Positions 15,841 to 24,591 of a stretch of DNA of 54,300 nucleotides are shown here, in pieces. The first letter of the stretch is position 1, and every line of letters starts with the position of its first letter. The stretch comes from an uncultured Prolixibacteraceae bacterium. GTDB taxonomy: Bacteria; Bacteroidota; Bacteroidia; Bacteroidales; Prolixibacteraceae. Location: assembly GCA_913063265.1 (NCBI GenBank), contig CAJXZG010000027.1, positions 1 to 54,300 of the forward strand, in the 5' to 3' direction. Under the pieces are notes generated by a model that made no database searches, was not told where the DNA came from, and saw only the letters and a program-made list of their open reading frames with translations. A program made the position numbers and the translations under genes.

Positions 15841-18108
15841 ATGAGGTCTTCAAAGCTATTATTTAATATTCTTCTGTTTTTAGCATTACTTTCTCCAGCA
15901 GCTAAATATGCCACAGCACAAAAGATTACAACATCAAAATACATTGTTGTTGATCAATTTGGTTATTTATCTGATTCAAAAAAAATAGCAGTTATTCGAA
16001 ATCCACAGGAAGGTTTCGATGCCAGTGAGTCTTTTACACCGGGCAGTATTTATTCAGTTTTAAACCTTGAGGATTCTACAGAAGTACTAAGTGGAACACC
16101 GGTACAATGGAAAAACGGAGCTATGGATCCATCGTCAGGAGATAAGATATGGCATTTTGATTTTTCCGAAGTTAAAAGTGCAGGAAGATATGTAATTCTG
16201 GATGTTGACAGTAGTTTGTCCTCATACGAATTCGAAATTGGAGAGGATGTTTATGAAGAGGTAATGAGACAGGCATTTCGCACTTTCTTTTATCAACGTT
16301 CAGGATTTGCAAAAGAATTACCTTATGCAAACGAGGAATGGGTAGATGGAGCAAGTCACCTTCAGGACAAAACAGCAAGAAATTTTTTAAAAAAGTATGA
16401 TGCTGCCACTACCCGGGATGTTTCAGGTGGATGGTACGATGCCGGAGATTTTAATAAGTATACAAGCTGGACATCCAATTATGTGATTGAGTTTATGAAG
16501 GCATTTATTGAAAATCCTGGTGTTTGGGGTGACGATACCAATATTCCTGAATCAGGAAACAATATTCCGGATATTTTGGATGAAGCAAAATGGGGAGTTG
16601 ACCATCTTTTGCGTTTACAGGAACCCAACGGAAGTATGTTGAGCGTTGTTGGCGCTTCGCACGCCAGTCCGCCCTCTGCAGCCAAAGGTGCTACTTATTA
16701 CGGAAATCCTAATACATCGGGAACATTAAATGCAGCAGCTGCTTTTGCAATTGCATCAAAAGTATACCGAAGTACCGGCATGCAGGATTATGCTGATTCC
16801 TTACAACAGGCAGCAATCAAAGCATGGGACTGGGCCAAGGAAAATCCAAATGTACTTTTTTACAATAATACAGGTAATACTAAAGGACTTGCAGCGGGAC
16901 AGCAGGAAACCAATGATTATGGGCGTTTAATGGCCAAATTAAAAGCAGCTTCTTTTTTATACGAAATTACCGGAGAAAAAGAGTACAAAACTTTTTTCGA
17001 GGGTAACTACCAAAAAGTTCATTTAATGGAATGGACTTTTGCCTATCCTTTCGAAACTGATAATCAACAGGTTTTACTGTACTACACTACATTACCTGGC
17101 ATTACATCCACAGTGAAATCCAATATTCGCGCAAAGTACAAAAGTGCTATGGACGGCACCCACAATTTTGCAGCAATAACGTCGCAAACAGATCCTTATA
17201 TGGCTTATATGAAAGACTATGTATGGGGCAGCAACTCTACAAAAGCCCGGCAAGGTTTAATGTTTACTGATTTTATCAAATTTGGAATTAACAATACAAA
17301 AAATGAATTGGCAAAAGAAGCAGCAGAATTTTACATACATTATATTCATGGAGTAAATCCATTGAATTTGGTGTACCTATCCAACATGTATAATTATGGC
17401 GCGGAGAATTCTGTTAACGAATTTTACCATTCCTGGTTCAAAAACGGTAGTGTCAAATGGGATCGGGTTGGGGAATCTACATACGGCCCGGCTCCGGGTT
17501 TTCTAACGGGCGGTCCAAACCCGGGATACGACTGGGATGGATGTTGCCCGGGTAGCTGTGGAAGTTCAGGCAATAATGCCATGTGTTACGACGAAACCAT
17601 TTCGCCACCAAAAGACCAACCCAATCAAAAATCTTATAAAGATTTTAATAATTCATGGCCCCTAAATTCATGGTCGGTTACAGAAAACAGCTGTGGTTAT
17701 CAAATATCATATATCAGGTTACTTGCAAGTTTTCTGCCCGAAAAATATGATTGCAGTGGAACGTATAATGGAAATGCTTCCTACGATGCCTGTGGCGTTT
17801 GTTCAGGGGGTACAACCGGAATTGAACCGGAATCTAATTCCGACAATTGTTTAACAACTTCTTCTGTTAATGTGGAATTACAAAAACCGGAAATATTTCC
17901 AAATCCGGCGGAAGATGTATTAAATATACGATTTAAGGATGAAGGGGAATACAAGCTTGCAATTATCAATCATCAGGGACAAGTTGTTTACGAAGATATC
18001 GAATGGGGAAATTCCAGCATAAATATTAAAACTTTTCAATCCGGAAATTATATCGTAAAAATTTCAGGAAAAGAAAATGTTTGGCAGGAAAAGTTTATAA
18101 AGCTTTAA
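15841..18108 (+). CDS. Secreted GH9 cellulase with T9SS sorting domain
   Basis: This 755-aa endoglucanase-like enzyme is built as follows: signal peptide (to about residue 26), N-terminal Ig-like CelD_N domain (about 30-130), GH9 catalytic (alpha/alpha)6 barrel (about 140-640), Cys-rich spacer and type IX C-terminal sorting domain (about 683-755, from PEIFPNPAEDVLNIRF). The GH9 catalytic residues are visible: Asp200/Asp203 in WYDAGDFNKY and the general acid Glu615 in WSVTENSCGY. The spacer DCSGTYNGNASYDACGVCSG (about 641-660) resembles DCxGxxxGxAxxDxCGVCxGG repeats of other secreted Bacteroidota proteins. The substrate is probably a beta-1,4-glucan, acted on at the cell surface. No other cellulose genes are adjacent. 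Confidence 0.93.
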   Translation: MRSSKLLFNILLFLALLSPAAKYATAQKITTSKYIVVDQFGYLSDSKKIAVIRNPQEGFDASESFTPGSIYSVLNLEDSTEVLSGTPVQWKNGAMDPSSGDKIWHFDFSEVKSAGRYVILDVDSSLSSYEFEIGEDVYEEVMRQAFRTFFYQRSGFAKELPYANEEWVDGASHLQDKTARNFLKKYDAATTRDVSGGWYDAGDFNKYTSWTSNYVIEFMKAFIENPGVWGDDTNIPESGNNIPDILDEAKWGVDHLLRLQEPNGSMLSVVGASHASPPSAAKGATYYGNPNTSGTLNAAAAFAIASKVYRSTGMQDYADSLQQAAIKAWDWAKENPNVLFYNNTGNTKGLAAGQQETNDYGRLMAKLKAASFLYEITGEKEYKTFFEGNYQKVHLMEWTFAYPFETDNQQVLLYYTTLPGITSTVKSNIRAKYKSAMDGTHNFAAITSQTDPYMAYMKDYVWGSNSTKARQGLMFTDFIKFGINNTKNELAKEAAEFYIHYIHGVNPLNLVYLSNMYNYGAENSVNEFYHSWFKNGSVKWDRVGESTYGPAPGFLTGGPNPGYDWDGCCPGSCGSSGNNAMCYDETISPPKDQPNQKSYKDFNNSWPLNSWSVTENSCGYQISYIRLLASFLPEKYDCSGTYNGNASYDACGVCSGGTTGIEPESNSDNCLTTSSVNVELQKPEIFPNPAEDVLNIRFKDEGEYKLAIINHQGQVVYEDIEWGNSSINIKTFQSGNYIVKISGKENVWQEKFIKL

Positions 18109-18143
18109 GTCATGAAGTCACACAAATATTAATTACGCACATA

Positions 18144-18283
18144 TTTTTATGAACGTTCGATTCATAAAAAAGCCCCAAAGGGGCGACATCTAATAGCCCA
18201 GTGCAAAGCGCTGGGCATATAAGTATTATATAAAATCGTCCGGCGAAGAAACAAGGTCAAAGCTAAAACGTTGTCCCGGACGA
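18144..18283. repeat. Chain of four hairpins (REP-like intergenic element)
   Basis: Four stems follow one another: 18144-18170 (10-bp perfect arms TTTTTATGAA/TTCATAAAAA), 18172-18184 (GCCCC-AAA-GGGGC), 18196-18216 (9 bp with one G-T pair, GCCCAGTGC/GCGCTGGGC) and 18236-18283 (TCGTCCGG/CCGGACGA). The first could act as a terminator for the GH9 gene. The GCCCC/GGGGC and GCCCAG/CTGGGC parts resemble dispersed palindromes common in this phylum. There is no ORF. Confidence 0.65.
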
Positions 18284-18373
18284 AATTGATTCATTGCTCC
18301 CAATCCCGTTGTCCTGAACAATTTGATATATGGAACTCTTTATATTATAGTTCTTGTATCAATTCACCTCAGT

Positions 18374-19126
18374 ATGGAACAAATCAAAACAATCGACCAG
18401 GTCATTCTCGCACTTGACGAAATCATTGCAGATTCAATAAACAAGCAAAATCCCCTTGGATATTTTGCTGCCTTATACCGAAATGTTACTATAAAAGTTA
18501 AAGAAGGAATAAAAAATAATTTCTTTGATGACGGCCCCCGAATGGAAAAGCTGGATGTTGTTTTTGCTAAACGTTATTTGGATGCCTATCAGGAATGGCA
18601 GGTCGCACAGAAACCAACCGAATCATGGAAAAGCACATTTGAAATCTCAACAAAATACTGGCCAATTGTTTTGCAACATTTATTACTGGGAATGAATGCT
18701 CACATCAATCTCGACCTGGGAATTGCGGCAGCTGAAATCTCAAAAAAAAGTAACATCAATAGTCTCGAAAATGATTTTAATAAAATCAACCAGATTCTTT
18801 CTTCATTGGTAAAAGAAGTACAAAATGACCTCTCTGCAATTTGGCCAATCCTTGCTAAAATTCTAAGAAAAACAGGAAAAGCAGATGATTTCATTGTAGA
18901 TTTTAGCATGAAATTAGCCCGGGATGGAGCATGGAAATTTGCTCTTTCTTTAGCTGAAACTTCAGAAGATGAAATTGAAATTGCAATAAAAGAAAGAGAC
19001 AAAAAAATTGCAAAAAAGGTAGATCTAATACTAAAACCCGGAGTTCTCATAAAATTGTTTTTAAGAATAATCAGGTTAGGTGAAAAAGGTACTATTGCGG
19101 AAAGAATTAGACAATTAGCTAATTAA
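18374..19126 (+). CDS. DUF5995-family protein
   Basis: This 250-aa soluble, mostly helical protein shows the DUF5995 pattern: PLGYFAALYRNVTIKVKEGI near the N-terminus, then DGPRMEKLDVVFAKRYLDAY, and WPIVLQHLLLGMNAHINLDLG in the middle. The function of the family is unknown; the conserved His-x3-Asp (HINLDLG) could bind a metal, which is inference. The frame is open to 18323, but Met at 18374 is chosen because the extra 17 residues run towards the repeat element and are not domain-like. No export signal is seen. Confidence 0.75.
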   Translation: MEQIKTIDQVILALDEIIADSINKQNPLGYFAALYRNVTIKVKEGIKNNFFDDGPRMEKLDVVFAKRYLDAYQEWQVAQKPTESWKSTFEISTKYWPIVLQHLLLGMNAHINLDLGIAAAEISKKSNINSLENDFNKINQILSSLVKEVQNDLSAIWPILAKILRKTGKADDFIVDFSMKLARDGAWKFALSLAETSEDEIEIAIKERDKKIAKKVDLILKPGVLIKLFLRIIRLGEKGTIAERIRQLAN

Positions 19127-19189
19127 ATATTTATAAATCAACATTTAACAATTTTTTCGTTGTACCTTTCTTGTTTTAATATCAAAATC

Positions 19190-19882
19190 ATGAAACAAGT
19201 TATTTTATTGACAATTATATCATTGTTTTTTTCTTGTTCAACAAAAAAAGAATTAAGCACCCAACCCTATGTAATGTGGATTAAAGGAATAAAAGTTGAT
19301 TGCACAGGAGTTGGGCCAATGAAATGTTTGTTGGTGCAAAAAAGTGAGAATATAGAATCTGGTAAATGGGAGTATTTTTACAGTGAAATTGAAGGATTTA
19401 AGTTTCAGAATGGAACACGAAGCAAAATATTAGTATCCGAAAAAAAAGTTGAAGATTCTCAGGTTCCGGCCGATGGTTCTTCCATAAAATACAAATTGAT
19501 AGAAGTTCTGGAGAAAATACCCGAACCCATTTTTTCCCTGCACGATATTTGGGCACTTGAAACCATTGAACAACAACCCATTGAAAAACCGCGTTCAAAT
19601 TCGGGAATGCACATCCCCTCAATTGAGCTCAACCTTGTTGAAATGCAAATTATGGGTACAGATGGTTGTAATCAGTTTTTTGGTCCGATTAAAAAAGTTG
19701 GGGATAACACGATTGAATTTGGCAATTTGGGTGCCAGCATGAAACTTTGTGTTGACATGAAACTCCCTGACCGCTTCAATCAGTCGCTGGTTAAAGTAAC
19801 TCAGTATGAACGAAATGGAATGAAACTCCTATTTAAAGATAGTTTTGGAACCGAATTGTTGCAGTTTAAAAAAGTAGATTAG
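19190..19882 (+). CDS. Lipoprotein with DUF4377 and META domains
   Basis: This 230-aa lipoprotein has a short signal and a lipobox ending LFFSC (Cys16). The N-terminal part matches DUF4377 (VDCTGVGPMKCLLVQ). The C-terminal half is a META domain as in HslJ (ALETIEQQPI, TDGCNQFFGPI, FGNLGASMKLC). META proteins sit in the envelope and some are linked to heat or antibiotic stress; no enzymatic role is known. An upstream TTG at 19160 extends the frame, but the ATG at 19190 gives a proper signal peptide. Confidence 0.85.
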   Translation: MKQVILLTIISLFFSCSTKKELSTQPYVMWIKGIKVDCTGVGPMKCLLVQKSENIESGKWEYFYSEIEGFKFQNGTRSKILVSEKKVEDSQVPADGSSIKYKLIEVLEKIPEPIFSLHDIWALETIEQQPIEKPRSNSGMHIPSIELNLVEMQIMGTDGCNQFFGPIKKVGDNTIEFGNLGASMKLCVDMKLPDRFNQSLVKVTQYERNGMKLLFKDSFGTELLQFKKVD

Positions 19883-19960
19883 CAGGCCTGTTTTCTATTT
19901 ACAACCCTGATTAAAAAAGAGTTTTGCCTAAACTGGAAGTCTCCAGCCCAACTATATTTT

Positions 19961-20677
19961 TTAATTTCCATTCACTTCATGTAAACCACACTCTTTCCCC
20001 GAGTTTTGTTCCCACCACCATCTTCCGGCACGGAAATCTTCACCCGGCTGAATTGCACGTGTACAAGGTTCGCAACCAATACTTACAAATCCTCTGTCGT
20101 GAAGCACATTATACGGTACATGATTTTCTTTTACATACTCAATTGTTTGCTCAAGACTCCATTCCATTAACGGATTGTATTTTATAATGCCATTACCCTC
20201 ATCCCACTGAAACTCTCTCATGTCACTTCTGTTTTCTGATTGCGATGCGCGTAAACCGGTAATCCAGATTTCATTTCCATTCAAGGCCCGTTTTAAGGGA
20301 ATAACTTTTCGAATAAAACAACATTCCTTGCGATTCTCCAGGGACTCATAAAAACTAAACGGACCTTTTTTATCCATTAACTCTTCCACCTTTTCCGTTG
20401 GTGGAAAATAAACTTTAATTGGTTTTTTATATTTCTCAAGTGTGCTACGATAGGTTTTATAGGTTTCAGGAAATAAACGTCCGGTGTCGAGTGTAACCAC
20501 TTTAATATCAAAATTATTTTTGAATATTATATCAGTAATTACCTGATCTTCAAATCCAAAACTTGTAGTAAATACAATTTTTCCCGGATGGCTGTTAACA
20601 AGAAATTTTAACTTCTGTTCAATTGTAACTCCAGCTAATTCAGTATTTAGAAATGCAGTTTGTTTTTTACCGTCCAT
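19961..20677 (-). CDS. cysH: Adenylyl-sulfate (APS) reductase, CysH family
   Basis: This 238-aa assimilatory sulfonucleotide reductase reduces APS to sulfite with thioredoxin. It has the PP-loop region (VFTTSFGFEDQVI, TLDTGRLFPETY) and the C-terminal ECGLH nucleophile motif. Two cysteine pairs, KECCF (about residue 112) and GCEPC (about 203), ligate the [4Fe-4S] cluster that marks the APS-specific type rather than the PAPS-specific enzyme. It lies 16 bp after the RlmI-like gene, at the end of a four-gene unit. No ATP sulfurylase or sulfite reductase gene is in the window. Confidence 0.92.
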   Translation of the reverse strand: MDGKKQTAFLNTELAGVTIEQKLKFLVNSHPGKIVFTTSFGFEDQVITDIIFKNNFDIKVVTLDTGRLFPETYKTYRSTLEKYKKPIKVYFPPTEKVEELMDKKGPFSFYESLENRKECCFIRKVIPLKRALNGNEIWITGLRASQSENRSDMREFQWDEGNGIIKYNPLMEWSLEQTIEYVKENHVPYNVLHDRGFVSIGCEPCTRAIQPGEDFRAGRWWWEQNSGKECGLHEVNGN

Positions 20678-20693
20678 TCTCTATAAAACTTTT

Positions 20694-21884
20694 TTATTCA
20701 ACGTGTAAAACCAGTCCTTTTAAATATTCGCTTTCAGGGTGAAATATATTTACCGGATGATCTGCCGGTTGTGTTAACTGATGTAAAATACTCACTTTCC
20801 TTCCGGAAATAGCCGCTGCAGAAAAGACAGCTTCCCTAAACTTTTCTTTGGAAACAACCTGAGAACATGAAAAAGTAAACACAATTCCATTCTTTCTGAT
20901 TTGCTCAAATGCACGCGTATTGATACGTTTATAAGCTTTTAACGCCTGTGGTAAGGCATTCCGGTGTTTTGCAAAAGCAGGTGGATCCAAAATAATTAAA
21001 TCATATATATCCTGAATATTTTTTAGATATTCAAATCCATCCGCAACCTTTGCTTCGTGTCTAAGATCATTTGGAAAATTGAGCTCTACATTTTGTTTGG
21101 TCAACTCAATTGCGGATTCTGATGCATCCACCGAATGAACCAGGTTTGCACCTCCTTTCAAGGCATAAAACGAAAATCCCCCTGTGTAACAGAACATATT
21201 CAAAACATCGCGGTTATTCGAGAATCTCTGCACCAGTAATCGGTTTTCGCGTTGATCGATAAAGAAACCTGTTTTTTGCCCCAGTTCCCAGTCAACTTTA
21301 AAATTTAGGCCATATTCAAGTACTTCGGTATCACTTCTTTCACCAAATAAATAACCATCTTCCGGATCGATATCGGCCTTAAACGGAAGTGTTTTTGCAC
21401 TCTTATCATAAACTGCTTTTAACTTCTCACCCAAAACCTCAGCCAAAGCTTTTGCTATTTCAGTTCTAATTAAATACATCCCAACCGAGTGCATTTGCAA
21501 AACTGCTGTACTATTATAAAAGTCGATGATTAATCCCGGAATTCCATCCCCTTCACCATTTAACAATCTGAAAACATTTGTTTCAGAATTTTCTGTTAAT
21601 CCCAGCGATTTTCTCAAATTCCAGGCTGAAGCTATTTTTCTTTTCCAGAAATCAAAATCAACCGGTTCATCTATAAAAGTAATTATCCGAATTGCTATCG
21701 AACCTATTTGATAATGTCCGATTCCCAAAAATTCGTTTTTATTTGAAATTACAGAAACCAAATCTCCTTCTTTCAAATCATCAGGTAATTTGCTGATTGC
21801 ACCAGAAAATACCCAGGTATGAAAGCGTTTTAAGCTCTGTTCTTTCCCTTGTTTTAAAATGATTCTTGGAATACTTTCGGACAT
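20694..21884 (-). CDS. RlmI-like 23S rRNA cytosine-C5 methyltransferase
   Basis: This 396-aa class I SAM-dependent methyltransferase has an N-terminal PUA domain (about residues 5-80, with RFHTWVFSGAI) and a Rossmann methyltransferase domain. SAM binding is at MFCYTGGFSFYA, and the catalytic motifs are ILDPPAFAK and FSCSQVV. These match the RlmI/YwbD group that makes m5C in 23S rRNA. The frame is open two codons upstream to a TTG, but ATG at 21884 is preferred. It is 10 bp downstream of the exonuclease gene and 16 bp upstream of cysH. Confidence 0.9.
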   Translation of the reverse strand: MSESIPRIILKQGKEQSLKRFHTWVFSGAISKLPDDLKEGDLVSVISNKNEFLGIGHYQIGSIAIRIITFIDEPVDFDFWKRKIASAWNLRKSLGLTENSETNVFRLLNGEGDGIPGLIIDFYNSTAVLQMHSVGMYLIRTEIAKALAEVLGEKLKAVYDKSAKTLPFKADIDPEDGYLFGERSDTEVLEYGLNFKVDWELGQKTGFFIDQRENRLLVQRFSNNRDVLNMFCYTGGFSFYALKGGANLVHSVDASESAIELTKQNVELNFPNDLRHEAKVADGFEYLKNIQDIYDLIILDPPAFAKHRNALPQALKAYKRINTRAFEQIRKNGIVFTFSCSQVVSKEKFREAVFSAAAISGRKVSILHQLTQPADHPVNIFHPESEYLKGLVLHVE

Positions 21885-21894
21885 AAACAAAAAT

Positions 21895-22467
21895 TTAGTT
21901 GCCGGAAATATTGTTATAAATTTCTAAAGCCGCCCATGCATCCGTAGCAGCATAACGTTTTTGTGCTTCAGTAAGCACATCTGCCTCCCAGTTTGAAAGT
22001 TGTTGTCCTTTTGAAATTCGGAATCCACAGGTAATGGCTGCCAGCTTTTTCAAACTAAAATTGTTGATACCCAATGATTTTGCATTATCCTGAAGTTCAA
22101 CAAATCCTTTTGCATTAAAAGGCTGAACTTTTTTCAGCGATTTAATATCGTCGTTAATTGCCACTCCCGGTTTAACAATTTCAGGATTTGCCAGAATCTC
22201 ACAAACTGCTTTGGGAAGCCCTATTCTGTTGATTCTGAATAAAAATGCCTTATCTTTTACTGAAAGCTGCAACAGAGCAACTTCGTTTATAACTCCTTTT
22301 TTAAAGGACGGTTTTGTTTCCGTATCAAACCCAATTACCTTCGCTTTTGAAAGGCTTTTAATCGCATCGTCGATTTTATAAATTGTATCTACGACAATAA
22401 TTTCCCCATCAAATGATTTTAATGGTAATTCAGTTAATTCCTCTTTTGTTATACTTTCTTTAAACAT
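21895..22467 (-). CDS. 3'-5' exonuclease, DEDDy (RNase D-like) family
   Basis: This protein of about 190 aa has one DnaQ-like exonuclease domain. The four acidic metal ligands are visible: DTE in VIGFDTETKPSF, Asp in AINDDIKSL and the YxxxD motif in RYAATDAWAAL. The start at 22467 overlaps the stop of the DUF5063 gene by 8 nt (ATGTTTAA), typical of coupling; ATG at 22482 is an alternative. An exonuclease of this type directly after DUF5063 is a conserved pair in Bacteroidota. The natural substrate is unknown. Confidence 0.88.
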   Translation of the reverse strand: MFKESITKEELTELPLKSFDGEIIVVDTIYKIDDAIKSLSKAKVIGFDTETKPSFKKGVINEVALLQLSVKDKAFLFRINRIGLPKAVCEILANPEIVKPGVAINDDIKSLKKVQPFNAKGFVELQDNAKSLGINNFSLKKLAAITCGFRISKGQQLSNWEADVLTEAQKRYAATDAWAALEIYNNISGN

Positions 22468-23077
22468 CGTCCGTATCTTCATCGGTTCCCCAGAATTTAT
22501 CCAACCATTCCGGGTTTCCCTGTCCGGGAATAACCTGATCATTATTATTTTCTTTTTCGAAATCGGGATTACTGTAAACAAGCATATGTACAGCCCGCAT
22601 AACATTTACAAGTTGCTGACCCCAAAATTCCCCATAATGCTCATTACATTCTGCAAGTGCATCATTCATTACCTCTTCGTTGCCAATACTATAGGCTATC
22701 AGAAAATTTTTTAAATCCTGATAAATATCCAGTAAGTTTTCTGAAATACTGGCAGTAACTGTTTCATGTCCAAACTGAATAGATGGATCAAATACCTCGT
22801 AAAAACTATCATGTTCATTTAACTGCTGTAACCATTTCTGATGTAACATATTATAATCCAACTCGGAGATATACTTTTCAAGTTCTTCCTCCAATATTCG
22901 CTCTGTTTTCGGAAGCATTGCTGCCTTCAAATACAAAAGCGGTAAAAGCTTTTGCAGTTTTTGTAAATTCTCTTCTACCGACTGTTTTCCAACATTTTCA
23001 ATTGATGCACTAAATTCATTAGCAACTGTAACAAACTCAACAACATTTTTAGAATATACAATCTGATTTGGATTCAT
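22460..23077 (-). CDS. DUF5063-domain protein
   Basis: This 205-aa acidic, helical, soluble protein matches the DUF5063 pattern (NVVEFVTVANEFSASIEN near the start, LLPLLYLKAAMLP, then YQDLKNFLIAYSIGNEE). The family's function is unknown, but it is regularly found upstream of the RNase D-like exonuclease as here, which suggests a joint role in nucleic acid processing. It is the first gene of a four-gene minus-strand unit (DUF5063, exonuclease, RlmI-like, cysH) and has its own -7 box. Confidence 0.85.
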   Translation of the reverse strand: MNPNQIVYSKNVVEFVTVANEFSASIENVGKQSVEENLQKLQKLLPLLYLKAAMLPKTERILEEELEKYISELDYNMLHQKWLQQLNEHDSFYEVFDPSIQFGHETVTASISENLLDIYQDLKNFLIAYSIGNEEVMNDALAECNEHYGEFWGQQLVNVMRAVHMLVYSNPDFEKENNNDQVIPGQGNPEWLDKFWGTDEDTDDV

Positions 23078-23099
23078 TCAATCTTAATAAAAACTGCTG

Positions 23100-23107
23100 C
23101 AAAAGTA
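23100..23107 (-). promoter_or_regulatory. -7 box for the DUF5063 operon
   Basis: The minus strand reads TACTTTTG, an exact TAnnTTTG box, ending 22 nt before the DUF5063 ATG. The leader would be only about 15 nt. No -33 element is obvious. Confidence 0.5.
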
Positions 23108-23243
23108 AAAATATTTTAATGAATCGGGGAAAGAAATACTTAGACTATTATAAATCAACAGCATACATTGACAATACAACAAATTTTAAACATTTTTCTC
23201 AACGTGTTTATAAAACATTTGTAAACCAGTTATATAATATTGT

Positions 23244-23274
23244 GTTTATTACCTGAAGTAAAATCCTATTTTTG
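23244..23274 (+). promoter_or_regulatory. Promoter of the CDF exporter gene
   Basis: TATTTTTG at 23267-23274 is an exact -7 box. GTTTATT at 23244-23250 lies at the -33 distance but is a weak match. Transcription would begin near 23281, 17 nt before the ATG. Confidence 0.5.
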
Positions 23275-23297
23275 TTCTGGATTACAATTTTTAAATA

Positions 23298-23960
23298 ATG
23301 GAGCACCAATACGAAAAGAAAACTCTTTGGGTAGTATTATTGACTGCTGTTACCATGGTGGTGGAAATTATTTTTGGTTTAACCACCAAATCGATGGCAT
23401 TGCTGGCTGATGGTATTCATATGGGTTCTCATGTTCTGGCAATTGGGATGAGTTGGTTGGCCTATGTAATTGTTCGCAAAGTTTCAAAAAACAATAAGTT
23501 TACAGGTAATTCAGACAAAATTCTTTCCTTATCTGGTTATAGCAGCGGTTTAATGCTTTTAATTTTTGCAGTGGTGATTTTGGTTGAAGCTTTTGAACGT
23601 TTTTTTAATCCGGCTGATATCGTTTATAAAGAAGCCATTTTTGTTGCCACAATTGGTTTAATCGTAAATGTTGTCAGTGCCTTTTTATTGAATCACGACC
23701 ATGAACATTCCGACCATAACATTCGGGCAGCATACCTGCACGTTATTGCTGATGCTTTAACAAGTTTATCTGCAATTTTGGGATTAACTGCTGCAATGAT
23801 TTGGGATATTCCTTTTATAGACACAATCGCTGCAATTATTAGCTCTTTCGTGATAATAAAATGGTCGATTGGTTTATTAAAAGATTCAGGTGCTGCACTG
23901 CTGGATATAAAAAAGAAGAATAAAGAACATGACCATTCACACGGTCATCATCACCATTAA
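23298..23960 (+). CDS. Short cation diffusion facilitator lacking the C-terminal domain
   Basis: This 220-aa proton-coupled divalent metal exporter has six predicted membrane helices. The helix-2 metal site reads HMGSH (His41, His45) instead of the common HxxxD; the helix-5 site is HVIAD (His148, Asp152). The altered helix-2 motif resembles DmeF-type Co/Ni exporters, as far as I recall. A His-rich loop (NHDHEHSDHN, about residues 132-141) and a His-rich tail (HDHSHGHHHH) could bind metal. The protein ends right after helix 6, so the usual cytoplasmic dimerisation domain of about 80 residues is missing. It is probably co-transcribed with the next small membrane protein. Confidence 0.88.
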   Translation: MEHQYEKKTLWVVLLTAVTMVVEIIFGLTTKSMALLADGIHMGSHVLAIGMSWLAYVIVRKVSKNNKFTGNSDKILSLSGYSSGLMLLIFAVVILVEAFERFFNPADIVYKEAIFVATIGLIVNVVSAFLLNHDHEHSDHNIRAAYLHVIADALTSLSAILGLTAAMIWDIPFIDTIAAIISSFVIIKWSIGLLKDSGAALLDIKKKNKEHDHSHGHHHH

Positions 23961-23973
23961 AACAAACTTGTTT

Positions 23974-24273
23974 ATGGTTGCAGATAAAATAAAACAAAGA
24001 AGGTTAATATCCATTTTAATTGTTGTTCTTCTGTTATTACTTGTTCCATTTATTGGAATGCAGTTTAACAACGATATTAACTGGAAGGTTTCAGACTTTT
24101 TGCTTGCCGGATTGATTCTTTTTGCTACTGGCCTGGCAATAGATTTTATCCTCAGTAAACTTAAAAAATCCAAATTTCGGATTATAGCTGTTATATTTCT
24201 GGTGATTGCAGTTTTGCTAATCTGGGCAGAACTTGCAGTAGGGTTGATTGAGAAGATTTTTATCCGATATTAA
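23974..24273 (+). CDS. Small three-helix membrane protein
   Basis: This 99-aa protein has three hydrophobic helices (SILIVVLLLLLVPFIGM, FLLAGLILFATGLAIDF, IIAVIFLVIAVLLIWAEL) and short charged loops. I do not recognise a characterised family. It resembles small inner-membrane proteins found singly in Bacteroidota. It starts 13 bp after the metal exporter, so it may be translated from the same mRNA. The frame is open upstream into the exporter's His-tail, but that stretch is just the His codons read in another frame. Confidence 0.65.
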   Translation: MVADKIKQRRLISILIVVLLLLLVPFIGMQFNNDINWKVSDFLLAGLILFATGLAIDFILSKLKKSKFRIIAVIFLVIAVLLIWAELAVGLIEKIFIRY

Positions 24274-24340
24274 GTAAAAAATTAACTGTATTTCTTGATA
24301 TCTTTTCACTATTCACCTATTAAACATTTCAGCTATATAC

Positions 24341-24500
24341 GGATTCTTCGCTTCATTCTATTTCGCTCAGAAAGACAAGTGTTCATAGTTTAAGGGGCTT
24401 TGGGTGAGAAGTTGGGGTGCGGCAAAGCTGCACCCCAACTTCTCACCCAAAGCAAAAACCTAAATTATCCTGTCATTTCGAGCGAAGCGAGAAATCTGCT
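24341..24500. repeat. Nested inverted-repeat element with 24-bp perfect stem
   Basis: The centre is a perfect inverted repeat: 24-nt arms at 24397-24420 and 24430-24453 (GCTTTGGGTGAG... and its complement) with a 9-nt loop GGCAAAGCT. Outside it are diverged inverted copies of a second motif: GATTCTTCGCTTC...AAAGACA at 24342-24376 and TGTCATTTCGAGCGAAGCGA on the right from 24471. The outer motif belongs to a dispersed repeat common in Bacteroidota intergenic DNA. There is no ORF. It looks like a small non-coding mobile element or two nested ones. Confidence 0.75.
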
Positions 24501-24591
24501 CAAATTTGACCGAACACGAACGATATCCTTTAACTCAAACTTTTTATATCTGCAACTGTTGTGATTTTATAACCAATAAATAATCAAAGTT

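Noticed and set aside
23929..23973. Start of the small membrane protein inside the exporter gene
   Set aside because: The extra residues are the exporter's His codons read in another frame; the ATG at 23974 follows the exporter stop.
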